Positions 1 through 19,408 of a stretch of 64,000 nucleotides of DNA are shown one piece after another. Position numbers and translations under genes: made by a program. The DNA is from Hygrophila difformis (taxonomy: Eukaryota > Streptophyta > Magnoliopsida > Lamiales > Acanthaceae): NCBI GenBank assembly GCA_030278955.1, contig JAOANR010000004.1, positions 57,189,120 to 57,253,119 of the forward strand, given 5' to 3'. The first letter of the stretch is position 1, and each line of letters opens with the position of its first letter. The notes below the pieces were generated by a model. It saw nothing but the letters and a program-made list of their open reading frames with translations. It was not told the DNA's origin and did not search any database.

Positions 1-263
1 GAATTGAATTCGTATGCGAATGTGAAGTCACTTTGTAGTTTAAATGAATTGTTGAGTTGGAAAGGTTATTTCATGGAATTTTCCTATATTGTGTTTATAT
101 GTACAATCATGAATTGTATTAGTTTTTTTTAAGCCATTCTGATATGTTGGTCGTATATGTGCTGTTGGAGTTAGATTTTTATAATTTAGGATGTTATTTT
201 CGATGTTCTTATATGTTTTTTAAAACTGTTAAAAGCATATGGTTAGATGTTTATATTGTGTTT

Positions 264-297
264 ATAGGTCACATATACGAATATATATGTGACCTAT
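264..297. repeat. Perfect 13-bp inverted repeat in CACTA leader
   Basis: ATAGGTCACATAT at 264-276 is the exact reverse complement of 285-297, with an 8-nt AT-rich loop. It lies in the noncoding 5' part of the CACTA element. Its role is unknown; it may be a subterminal protein-binding palindrome or chance. Confidence 0.6.
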
Positions 298-810
298 ATG
301 GTTAGAGGTTCTATCCGACCAATTTCGAATATTGCAATAACAGATACACTTGGTCCCGAATTTAGGAAAGCAAAACCCCACTCAATAGGCGATCTGCATT
401 GGTCTCTCGCATAGCAAGGTAATATATAATTCGATACATGTGAATTAAATGTGTTATATGAATTTTAAGATGTTGCTAATTTAATGGTTTGTTTGTATGA
501 AATTGTTTTTCGTTTTAATGTTGCTTGATATATTATTGAATTGCCTTTTATTTGGTTATTTGTAGTTCCGCAACAGTTGGTGGTTAAGAATTGATTAGAA
601 CTTCTGTTAGATAGGATATTTAATGAAAATATAAGTAAGTAGATGTTATATGTACTATTTTAGTAGAATTGAGCATTAGGACCTCTGTAAGATAGTATAC
701 ACCAAAGAAAACATAACTTGTAGCTCAATTTGATAATCCTAGGATCGGTCGATAATTAATTGTGTAACATGTAATAAGTCATCCATTCGATAATATAACC
801 ATATTTGTAG

Positions 811-3800
811 GTGATGGATAGGAGTTGGATGTACCGCTCTTGCCGTGAACTCGGAGAACTCACTACTGAATTTAAGAATGGAGTTGAATTATTTATACGG
901 ATGTCCCATCAAAACCCAGATGCGGATATAGCCCAAGGAAGATTAAGGTGTCCGTGTAAGAAATGTAGGAACAAATGTTATCAAGTAGATGATGACATTA
1001 GATATCATTTAAAGCGTTATGGATTTGTCTCCAATTATGAGAGGTGGACGTGTCACGGTGAGCCACATCAATTTAGTCGGTACTACGAGGATGATGTGGG
1101 CACTGCGGGTGCGTCGGGACATGAAAGTGACTACATACAAATGTTAATAGATGGAACGGGATTTGGTATCCCCGACACAGTATCACATGAGGAGGAAGAT
1201 GTACCGAGGCCTCATGAGGAGCCTAATGCACAGGAGAAATTGTTTTTTCGTATGTTGGAGGCGGCAGACAAGGATTTGTGGCCTGGCTGCAAGAAAATGA
1301 CCCTACTGTCCACTATTGCGAGGTTGTTGAATATTAAGTCTGAGCACAACTTATCGGAGAGGTGCTTCGATACTTTGTGCCAACTAATTATTGACACACT
1401 CCCCGAGGATAATTCCATGGTTAAAATTTTTTACGAGTCTAAGAAACTACTTGAGGGATTGGGGTTGCCCGTTCAGAAGATTGACTGTTGTGGCAAAGGG
1501 TGTATGTTATTCTGGCGCGATGATGCGGACTTAGATAGATGTAAGTTTTGTGACGAGTCTCGATATAGAGATGGGAGTTCTAATTCACGGATTGCACGGA
1601 AATATATGTTCTATTTTCCCCTGAAAAACAGATTGAAGAGATTGTATGCTTCTGAGGCGACTGCAAAGTATATGACGTGGCATGTCGGACACCATCATGG
1701 CGCGTCCGGGGAGATGTGTCACCCTTGCGACTCGAAGGCATGGAAGGACTTTGATACAGTACACCCAGATTTTAGTACGGAGGGTCGGAATGTTCGATTG
1801 GGCTTATGTACGGATGGTTTTCAACCGTTTGGTCAATCGGGCTCCCAATACTCTTGCTGGCCAGTCATATTGACACCTTACAATCTCCCTCCCGATATGT
1901 GTATGAAGGATGAATATATGTTTTTGACTTGCATAATTCCTGGAAAATCAAGCCCAAAACAGAGGATCGATGTTTACCTACAGCCCCTGATCGACGAACT
2001 CCGGGAGTTATGGGATGTTGGGATCACAACATTTGACACGAGTAGAAAACAGAACTTTCAGTTGAAAGCGGCATTGATGTGGACGATTGGTGATTTCCCG
2101 GCGTATGCTATGTTGTCGGGTTGGAGCACTTATGGGAAAACAGCGTGCCCAGTGTGTATGGAAGACACAGAATCTACACGGCTTAAAGAGGGTGGGAAAC
2201 AGTCGTGGTTTGATGCGCATCGGAGGTTCCTCCCTTCCGATCATCCTTTTAGACTGGATAAGTCAAAATTCAAAAAGGATCGGGAGGAACATGGACTGCC
2301 ACCGAGGCATAGGACTGGCGAAGAAGTATTGAATGAAATAGAAACACTTGGCCTACGGCGTGTAACCGAAATAGGGGGAGTTGAGGAGAATACAGTAATA
2401 AGCAAGACATGTGGATGGAAAAAGAGGAGTATATTCTGGGATCTGCCATATTGGAAGACGAATTTGGTTCGACACAATTTGGATGTCATGCACATTGAAA
2501 AGAATGTGTTTGAAAATGTGTTCAATACTGTGATGGATGTGCAGGGGAAGACCAAAGACAATGTGAAAGCACGCGAGGACATTGTAGCCATGTGTAACAG
2601 ACCCGAATTGCATAGGGACCCCCGGACAGGGAAATATCCAAAGGCAGTGTACACAATGGATAAGGATAAGAGGGACGTGTTTTTGAAATGGGTCGCAAGT
2701 TTAAAATTTCCGGATGGTTGTGTATCCAACCTAGGTAGATGTGTAGACATGTACAAACATTGAATGTTTGGCATGAAAAGTCATGATTGCCATATATTCC
2801 TGCAGCGGCTACTACCAATTGGATGGCGGGAACTACTCCCTAAAAGTGTGTGGGAACCAATTACAGAATTGAGCAATGTTTTTCGCACCCTAACTGCGAA
2901 GACATTGAAAATGTCGGATATAGAGAGTCTATCCATAGATATTCCAGTAGTCCTTTGTAAGTTGGAGACAATCTTCCCACCAGCCTTCTTTGATTGCATG
3001 GAGCATTTACCCGTCCACTTGCCTTTCGAAGCTTCACTTGCCGGACCCGTTCAATTCAGATGGATGTACCCGTATGAAAGGTATTATTTATATGTTGTTA
3101 TTTATAAAATGTATTGCATATTACTCACATAATTGTCCTACATTTAATCCATATGTACCATTCTTATTCTAGATATCTCAATCGATTAAAGCGTACCGTG
3201 CGAAACAAGGCACACGTTGTAGGTAGCATTTGCAATGCGTATATGGTTCGTGAGGCATCAATTTTCTGCTCTCATTACTTTGAGAGACATGTATTCACGC
3301 GCGAGCGGAATGTGCCAAGGAACGATGATGGAGGGACAATTCAATACGACGAACATCTTCCGAGCATATTCAAATATGCGGGTCGAGCCCAAGGAAAGTC
3401 TAAGAAGAGATTGTTGTCGGTACAAGAGTTAAAAGCCATTCACAATTACCTCCTCATGAATTGCAAAGAAATGGACCCTTATCTCGTGTAAGTAGTAGAT
3501 AAAATTTGTTTTCATAATAAGATATGTAAATTAATGTTCCAATATTTTCTGTATAATAACAATGTCCTCTTCATACAAATAGGATGTACGAACAACATCT
3601 ACACAATATCAGGCCGAGAATAAGCGAGGCAGATAAGCAAACTGCAATAGCAGACGATTTCCCTCGTTGGTTGGAGGAGCATGTGATTCAAAATCCGCCC
3701 GAAAATCCATGTTTGAGCCATATAGCACAGGGGCCACTTCCCACGTGCAATTCATATAGCATGTACTTCATTAATGGGATGAAATTTCATACGGAATCAC

Positions 3801-4396
3801 ACGGCATGAACAGATCGACCTACAACAGTGGTGTATGTCTACCGAGCACGTCAGGAGACTACTACGGGATCATCGAAGAGATCATTGTTGTAGAGTACCC
3901 GGCACTGCCTCTCAAGCAAATTACCTTCTTCAAATGTAAATGGTTTGATCCACGCGAAGGCATTGGAACACGCACCCATTTGAATTACAAGCTTGTTTAG
4001 ATTAACAAGTCAAAGTCCCTCCCAATATATGATCCTTTTATATATGCTTTCCAAGCGGAACAGGTGTGTTATGCGTCGTTCCCAACCACACGCTCAAGTG
4101 CCGGTACGAATGAATGGTTGGCGGTATGTAAGGTGAAACCTAGGGGTGTAATAACCGTTAGATCTGGGGAAGAACCCGACGCATTTCAGGTCGACGCCCC
4201 AGAGCATCTGAGTATCGCCACTACAAGTTTCACGTCTGGAAGGGAGCGTCTAGCAGACACTGTTGTCCAATACATGGACCTTCAGAGGGATGATGACGTT
4301 GTCTCAGAATCTTCGGATGACACTGCTTCTAGTTCAGATGACACTGATCCGGATGATCCATCTCAGGAGACTTCGGATGAGGATTTCCAACTTTGA
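811..4396 (+). pseudogene. TNP2-like CACTA transposase, interrupted by in-frame stops
   Basis: The reading frame begins MMDRSWMYRS at 811 and shows the family order: a transposase-associated N-terminal Cys-rich domain (about residues 3-95, with CPCKKC), the tnp2 transposase core (about residues 280-480, with the YMTWH and HPCDSKAWKDFD blocks), then DUF4218-like sequence (2764-3470) and DUF4216-like sequence (3584-4000), ending in an acidic Ser/Asp tail. Two introns fit GT-AG rules: 3081-3172 and 3488-3582. A TGA at 2761-2763 splits the frame between CVDMYKH and MFGMKSHDCH, where related proteins read through. A TAG at 3998-4000 interrupts a second time, but coding similarity continues in frame to 4396. 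The enzyme would bind and cut element ends in the nucleus; with two nonsense codons this copy is likely dead. Confidence 0.85.
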
Positions 4397-4483
4397 AATG
4401 TGATTTACGTCTTATATACTTGCAGTACATTTCACTATCTTTGTACATGTTTTATTTGGAAATATCGCTAATTCCTTATAAAT

Positions 4484-6257
4484 TTGGCCTTGTACAGATG
4501 TCTGACCGAGGGGGGGGGATCGTCTTCGAACACGCCGCAGCGAAACATTACACCGGCCGAGGAGGCGGAGAGGATCCGGAGGGCGAGGGAGGCTTACAGG
4601 CGACGGATGGCGGGTAATTGTCACGATACTTATCTCTATTACTATTTGATGAAGTCACAGTTTCCTAATTATTACTTCTTGTATTTCAGTTGCTAGTGCC
4701 GGCGCGGAGGAGCAAACCGGCGTGCACGATTCCGACGAGGCTGTGCCAGAGACGCCACCCCCACCCCCACCTCCACCCACACACACACCAGGTATTATCT
4801 GTTTTAAAATATAGTTACCTTAAAAATTGCATATTAATATACCCATTTGTTCGGTTTTAGGATCCGTTGGCTCTACGCAATCTACTCCTCCCTCTGCTCA
4901 GCAGGGGAATGACAGGGTGCTTCTGGCGCCGAATGCCACTGATGGGATGTAAGTCATATTACATTAAATTAAATTAATAATCTGATTTGTATCTTTATAG
5001 AAAATGTGTATTCATGTTATGTCTGTCAACAACTTTTATTGTATTACAGTATTGACTTCCCGAACGCAGTCGTGAGGAAGATTACGGATATATTTCCCAG
5101 GCGTGCAGATGTAAACGGGATTAGCTGGGGGAAGGTTTCAAAGGAGACAAAGGAGTTCTATTGGGGAGAGTTCCAGGTATAATGTGTAATTTTCACACCA
5201 CTTATTTTATTGAATATTAACTCAATCTGCAGAAAGTTGCTCGTTGGGCTCCCGAGCATGCTCTTGCTGTAAGGAAAGAATGGGAAAAGAAGAACATAGC
5301 ACGGTGAGTTGTAAATTACAGGATAAATGAGTTTTATTGTGTAATACGTGGGAGTATCATTACCTTAGTTGCAAGTAATTTAACAGGTACAAGGATTACA
5401 CGTTGGACATACGAAGTAAGAAAAAACCGATGCCGGGCGATGCAGTGGTGGCTGAGAATTGGAGACGAATATGGGATTCCCAAGCCTTCAAGAATAAGAG
5501 CAAGACGGGAAAGCTGAACAGACGGCGCGGTCAGGAGGATGCACCAGCCCTCCCCACACACACTGCAGGATCCAAGACATTCCGTGCCACCCGTGATGAC
5601 ATGGTATTTTTTTAACCTCACTTAGTTCTAATTTTATAATATAGTTGAATGACATTGTCTTATTACACTGATGATTTATGAAATTTATAGTCGACTGCTA
5701 AGGATGGGCCAGTTCACTTGCACGAGCTCCATGAGCACACACATACAAGAAAGCACCAGAAGGATAATTGGGTCCGAGAAAAGTAGAAGGATCTTCAGGT
5801 ACAAATTGTAAATATCGTGGGAGGATTATGGTTTGCCTAGATACTAACTTATTTAAATTCAATTTTTTATCTTATTAAACAGGATGAGTTTAATGCCGTT
5901 GTTGAGACTTTGACCCAAGATCCGGAGATTGGTAGCAGCTTCGATCCAGATCGCCTATTCCTAGACGTTGCTGGTGGCCAAGACAGGCGGAAGGCGGTCT
6001 ATGGCATAGGCTCAGTAGCCAGGTCGCTCAGGCCTACGGATGCAGTTCATTCCACCCCTCCACCGCCTACTTCTCAGTATGTCACGCAGGCACAGTTGGA
6101 TGCGCAGTTTGAGGAGTATAGGGCGACTCTAGATCGGCTCGCACAGTCACAGATGACCATGGCGGAGCAGATGGAGAGATGGCTGGGAGTTCGGGGTCCT
6201 CGGTCTCCCGACCGCGGGGATGATGGATTGGGAGGTGGTGGTTCTGCTGTTCATTGA
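4484..6257 (+). pseudogene. Second CACTA gene (plant transposase, Ptta/En/Spm type)
   Basis: Several short exons joined by GT-AG introns encode the usual second product of plant CACTA elements: about 4484-4613, 4690-4791, 4861-4948, 5050-5176, 5233-5303, 5387-5603, 5691-5798 and 5883-6257. The start codon is uncertain because of a G-run near 4509-4516. Visible features are a proline-rich stretch (4757-4785), a helical core (VVRKITDIFPRRAD, then KEFYWGEFQKVARW), and a C-terminal segment with QLDAQFEEYRATLDRLAQ, a probable coiled coil. A TAG at 5784-5786 lies in frame in the penultimate exon, so the protein would be truncated. By family analogy it would assist TNP2 or bind subterminal repeats; this copy looks defective. 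Confidence 0.75.
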
Positions 6258-6564
6258 CTTGTCGTTGATTATGTCATTTTACTTAGCTTGTCAACTTTGG
6301 ATACTTGTCGTGCTTTGATCATTTTGTACTTATGTTTGTGGACCTTGTTTAATTGAACTTGTTGGCATCGGACTTGAAGTAACGTAATATAGTGATCGTT
6401 GACTAGCAATCATATGTACTTGTCGTCTTTTCGAACCTTTATTGTTGTTTGGAAGTTTGGCATGAATTTAGATTAAGAATTCTGGCTTGTTGAGATTGTT
6501 GGTTGTTGTTTGCTTTGATATGCAGGGTGGCATGAAAAAAACCAGCCAAAACAGGCTGCTGTTT

Positions 6565-6876
6565 CAGGATTACCGACCGCATATGCGGTCGGTAATCGGT
6601 CGCTAAAGAGAGGGACCAGAAGGTCCTGCAGGCCGAATTACCAACCAAAGGTTGGTCGGGAAATCGGTCGATGAATATTGCCGACCGCATGTCGGTCGGC
6701 AAAACGGTCGCCAAACTCACCGACCCCTCAGCTTTTGGTCGCCCCACGGATGCATACCAGGAATATACCGACCGTCGTTTTCGGTCGGTAAGCCGGTCGG
6801 CAACTCCGGAGACGACCCGTCCAACGGTGTTGCCGACCGCATTTGACGGTCGGTATTCCCGCTTTTTCTTGTAGTG
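6565..6876 (+). repeat. CACTA right subterminal repeats and terminal inverted repeat
   Basis: About 300 bp is packed with direct and inverted copies of a CCGACCG/CGGTCGG core (for example near 6576, 6590, 6680, 6692, 6768, 6782, 6835 and 6849), ending in the 16-bp CACTA terminus at 6861-6876. Such arrays are binding sites for the element's own DNA-binding protein in known En/Spm elements. GC content jumps relative to the flanks. Confidence 0.85.
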
Positions 6877-6879
6877 TTA

Positions 6880-7440
6880 AGAGTACTGTTATGTGCTTTA
6901 TGTAGAGTACTATTATGTACTTATTAAAAATACAATTATGTGCTTAGTTGAGTACTATTTTCTAGTTATTTACAGTACTGTTATTAAAGCGTTTAAAGTA
7001 CTATTTGTACTAATTAAAAGTAATTTGCCTATGTGGAGTACTGTTATGAAAGTCTTTAAAGTACTGTTTGCACTTATTAAGAATACCATTATGTGCTTAG
7101 TTGTGTACGGTTTTCAAGTTATTTACAGTACTGTTTGGAAAGTTTTTAAAGTAATGTTTGCACTTATTAAGAGTACCGTTATGTGCTTATGTAGAGTACT
7201 GTTATATGCACTTATTAAAAGTACAATTATGTGTTTAGTAGAGTACTATTTTCTAGTTATTTACAGTACTATTATGAAAGTGTTTAAAGTACCGTTTGCA
7301 CTTATTAAGAGTACTATTACGTGCTTATGTAGAGTACTGTTATAAAAATATTTAAAGTATTATTTGCATCTATTAAGAGTACCATTATGTGCGTAGTTGA
7401 GTACTGTGTTATTTAGTTATTTAGAGTAATGTTATAAAAG
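6880..7440. repeat. Tandem repeat array, about 90-bp period, copy 1
   Basis: The block repeats a unit of about 90 bp built from short GTAC-containing modules (typically AGTACTGTTATGAAAG, then TTAAAGTACT, then CACTTATTAAGAGTAC). Units are diverged. Because the period is a multiple of three, one frame stays open and gives repetitive peptides, which I regard as accidental. The same array recurs at 57181-57895. The CACTA element sits at the left edge of this array. Confidence 0.85.
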
Positions 7441-8108
7441 TTGGAGATTAGAGATGTTCTTATTTTTTTTGGTGCCATGAAATTTATTATGATTTTATAT
7501 TTTTTAATTTAATATTAGCTACTGTAGAATTATAAGTAAAAATATTTATCTTAAATTTTAAAAATAATAAATATCTTCGGATGAAAAAAATAATGAGGCT
7601 AATAAACAAATTAATTAATTAATAATATCAATAAGTTTTAAAAGAAAATTCTTTAATTTTAAATAAGTACATATTGGAAATAAGTGTTTGAAAAGAGAAA
7701 AAAAATAATAAAAAAAATAAGATGAAATAAAAAAATATTATTATTTAAAATTTAAGATTTTAAAATTCTAATATACGAATATAATTGATACAAGAGTTTT
7801 AAAAGAAAAATAAATAAATAAAAAGATTTAAGGAAAAATTAGAAAGATTACACAAAACTTAAAACTTTAAAAAGTTACGTTATAAATATAATTTCTTTTT
7901 GGTGAATAAGATATAAGTATTAATTGATCTAATAGTAAAAAAACAAATTAAAACAAAAAAAATAGTGAAATTCATGTAAATATACTAAAAATAGATTTTA
8001 TTTTACCTAATTGTAATAAATTATGAATTGGTACTAAAAACTAAATTTTTTTTAATTTGGTACTACTTAACAAACTAAACCCTCCAAAACGCTACCAATA
8101 AATAATTT
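7441..8108. repeat. AT-rich arm of a foldback-like element
   Basis: No gene is visible. The right part (about 7790-8108) is an imperfect reverse complement of 56419-56760: both include GTACTACTTAACAAA-type and CCAATAAATAATTTCC-type segments in opposite orientation. Together with the tandem repeats this suggests a nonautonomous element with long inverted ends. The right terminus appears to be CCAATAAATAATTTCC next to an A-run at 8110-8127. Confidence 0.55.
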
Positions 8109-8809
8109 CCCAAAAAAAAAAAAAAAAGAGTAGTGGAATAGCTGGTTTTGCCTTGGATTGGGCTTTAGCCTGCCCATTTGAAGAAGGGGTATTGGTAGAA
8201 TTTATGTAATTTTAATAGTGGGTTGGGCCTGATTTGTTTGTTTATAGTACATTGAAACACTTCTGCCCATAGGGCTCAAAGTCTAGAGGCTCCTTTTAAA
8301 AAGGTTGCTCTATACAAGTCGACTTCCAAAAGCTATTTATCCAAAACAAGACTTCCAAAAGCTAAAAGCTTGAGTCAACTCTGCTTAATTACAGGGCTTA
8401 TCACTATAGAAATTTAACATGTGACTAAAGTCGCTGGATGGGTAAAGGCTTAATAATACTTCATTAAAATTTAACCCATTTTCCAACATGTGTATGTGGT
8501 TCAGGCAAAAATAAAAATAAAAATATAATCAAGGTAATAATGGGTGTTGTGATCCATCTTTTTTTTTTTTTTTTTTTTTTAAATTATCATGCATAGTATA
8601 TTTTTTTGGGCGGAGATTATCATGCATATATTGATATTGATTGAGTTGATGATACTAAATTTTACTCCAAAAATACTCTTTTTTCATTAATACAGGGTCA
8701 AACACGCTAAGAAACATGAAAACAATCAGTAATCCAAATTTCACTAATGCGGTAATGCCGTAACTCCCATCCAATTTTGCATCTCTCTCTCTCCCTCTCT
8801 CAATATATA

Positions 8810-9069
8810 CTCCCTCCGTTTTCAAAAAATTAAAACGGATCCACAATGCACGCAGTCCAATGCATATTTTAAATCACTAATAACTCAATTTCGGCACAAG
8901 TAAAAATTCTAAAAGTTCGATATTTAAAAACTACTTGACGAGACGAATCTAAAAAGATCCCACTTAGCTATATTTTAGCTTATATAACTATGATAAAACT
9001 TTAAATTAAAGTGCGTGTGTTAATAGTGTCAAATTTTCAAACGTTTCAACTATTATGAAACGGAGGGAG
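8810..9069. mobile_element. Stowaway-type MITE (CTCCCTCCGT termini)
   Basis: The 260-bp insert begins CTCCCTCCGT and ends ACGGAGGGAG, is flanked by TA on both sides (8808-8809 and 9070-9071), and is precisely absent from the duplicate copy near 58938. That fits a Tc1/mariner-related Stowaway MITE with TA target duplication. The same family recurs at 29082-29337, and a reverse-oriented remnant lies at 57895-58110. Confidence 0.9.
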
Positions 9070-9239
9070 TACTATGTATGTATACATAAAAAAGTTACTC
9101 CATTTTTTTATAACTTTAAATTTTTAATGTCTTTCTTTTATATATATTTTTTGGTCAGGGTATATTTTTTTAAAATATTGATATTCATGTGTCGGCAAAT
9201 GTATGTGGAACTCAAGTTATAAAAATTACAAATGAAATA

Positions 9240-9345
9240 AACGGCATAGATATGGGCTGACTGAGAATCGCACCCAACCATAAGATTGGAAATCAATGGA
9301 AATGATGACTATACCAAGTTATCATCTTTTATGTCTAAATTTTAG
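9240..9345 (-). repeat. Possible tRNA-like SINE remnant
   Basis: On the minus strand this stretch contains TAACTTGGTATAGTCATC and GGGTGCGATTCTC, loosely resembling RNA polymerase III A and B boxes, and it is conserved in the duplicate at 59117-59222. It does not fold into a proper tRNA. The call is tentative. Confidence 0.3.
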
Positions 9346-10419
9346 TGTAAAATCATAATACACATATAGATATATAATTGCATAAAAGTTAATCATTTTA
9401 CCAGCGCTGCCGTTATTTGCATGTAACGTATAATTTCGTTGCATACCTAACAAAAATTAAATTGTGAGCATATTTATATATATAGTAGGAGTAATAAGCA
9501 ATCCAAAAGTTATTTTGGATCCTCCCATGATTTTGTAATGACAGTTGTATTATAAATAAAACGAAAAGTATGTCGGTATGTCATTGTACAGTATTATGAG
9601 TGTTTCTTTCTTTTTCTTCTTCTAATTTTCATTTTTTAAAGATTGTTATTTTTATTGTCAGTCTGTGTTTATCAATACATTTGCTGCGTCATCAACTGTA
9701 TTAGTATTACTTCTATTAATGATTAATAATTATTATGATTCCCCACTCCTTATCATGCATAATTTGGTGATTTCATAATATTTAGGCTGCCAAAATATTT
9801 GCCTAATATTATTTACAGTATTTACTTCCCAAGATGTGTCTATCATAAAATGACCAAAACATATGGTTAATTTTTTAAATAATTTTAGGTGCATGTTATT
9901 GTTAATGTAAAAAAAATAGCTTAATTGAATTTAAATTATATATTTAATATGAAGTTCAAAATCAAATAATTTATTTTTTGTTAGTACTGAATTAAAATTT
10001 AAAAACTTCAAAATTTTATTTAATCATTATTTTTTTGTTTATTATAAATTTATAATAATTTAAATTTAATTACTCAATTACTTGAACTTCAAACTTAATA
10101 TGAGATTAATAATGTGTGCCATGAATTCTCATCGCTTTTTTAACAACTTGTATAGGCTGTTTATAAAAAAAATATGAGACTGATAATTTATGGGAAAAAA
10201 AAAGTGTGGAGAGACTAAATGTGAAAATTATCAATTCCTCAACCTTTGAAGAAAAAGATAATACAGTAAATTTTATTCTACAACTACTTTTTAACAAGCT
10301 CTTTGGGGGCGTAGTTGACTCAACCCAATGTCCTAACTCCCAACCAATTTTCTCTTTGTAATAAATAAGAATAAAATAATAACTTCAGCTACCAATATTA
10401 AAAATAAAAAAAAAAATTA

Positions 10420-10752
10420 GTAATTCTGATAAAATCCCAAACGGTGGATTATGTAGGTATATTTATATTTATATAAATAATAATAGGAGGAAAAAGGGAT
10501 AAATGTAACGCAAAAAAGGCATAGTGCAATTGGCAAGGCAGCAGACTGCAGAGTAGTAGTTGGGTATATATGTAAGGGTAATCGATCAGACCTTGTCCTT
10601 CTTCTTGCTCCATCACCCTTCAATCATTCACCTTTTCTTGATTTCTGCACAGACCCCAGATTGATATCTTCCCTTTTCAGGGTTTATTGTTGTTATACGG
10701 AATTGTTTGTGTTTTTTTGGACAAGATTGGTTGATTGATTAGGTCTGGGAAA
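10420..10752 (+). promoter_or_regulatory. 5' flank and leader of FHA-AAA ATPase gene
   Basis: This is the sequence immediately upstream of the ATG at 10753. It contains a TATATAT motif at 10564-10570 and a pyrimidine-rich leader (10593-10690). It is almost identical in the second copy (60697-61028). The transcription start cannot be fixed from sequence. Confidence 0.4.
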
Positions 10753-18937
<8,185 letters not shown>

Positions 18938-19408
18938 AGGAGTGGGGCTATTGCTATTCAATAGTAAGCAGTTTGATGTTTAGCCATGGCCACAGTACAA
19001 TGATCATCGGATGATCCGAGAGTCCTGCAGCTTTCAATATGCCTTCATTGGTGTATATCTGTCTGTATATTCATTCTGAGTACATTAATAAGCCTTCAAG
19101 ACATTTTTTTCACCTTTGTGTAAAAATGGTGTCAATTTTAGAGGTGCCGAGAAATGCAACTCTTTTATCATGTGAATTAAGAACAATCTTAGCCATGTGA
19201 TATAAAATACACAAAGCTAGTAAAGTATATGGAAGTTTCTAGAGACTGTCGCCTAAAAAGAACTCTCCCAAGATGAGAAAGTATGCCGGTCTACAATAGA
19301 CTGGGGATTGCAAATTTGCGATAATTAATAACATTAACTAAGGACAAATTTCTCTATGGAGCCACTCATGTAAAGAAAAATACAGCATAGAGAACATACA
19401 TTGCAATT
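18938..19408. other. Convergent 3' intergenic region
   Basis: This stretch lies between the stop of the FHA-AAA ATPase gene (+) and the stop of SEC15 (-). It should contain both 3' UTRs. I see AATAA-like signals (for example ATTAATAAG near 19085) but no gene, repeat or RNA. Confidence 0.6.

Larger units (their letters stand above)
1..6876 (+). mobile_element. CACTA (En/Spm) DNA transposon, 5' end outside window
   Basis: The right end is explicit: positions 6861-6876 read as the reverse complement of CACTACAAGAAAAAGC, the classic CACTA terminus, followed by TTA (6877-6879) as the likely 3-bp target duplication. Inside are the two genes expected of plant En/Spm elements, a TNP2-type transposase (811-4396) and a second plant transposase (4484-6257), then a subterminal repeat zone. 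No matching left terminus (CACTACAAG) occurs in the first 800 bases, so the element begins upstream of the window. Positions 1-810 hold AT-rich element leader with no recognisable coding sequence. Both genes carry in-frame stops, so this copy is probably not autonomous. Confidence 0.9.

Noticed and set aside
2761..2763. TGA as a recoded codon
   Set aside because: The element has other nonsense codons; simple decay explains it.
6893..7345. 150-aa frame rich in hydrophobic repeats as a gene
   Set aside because: It is the tandem-repeat array read in frame; the 90-bp period keeps it open and the copy at 57181-57709 does the same with no conserved protein.
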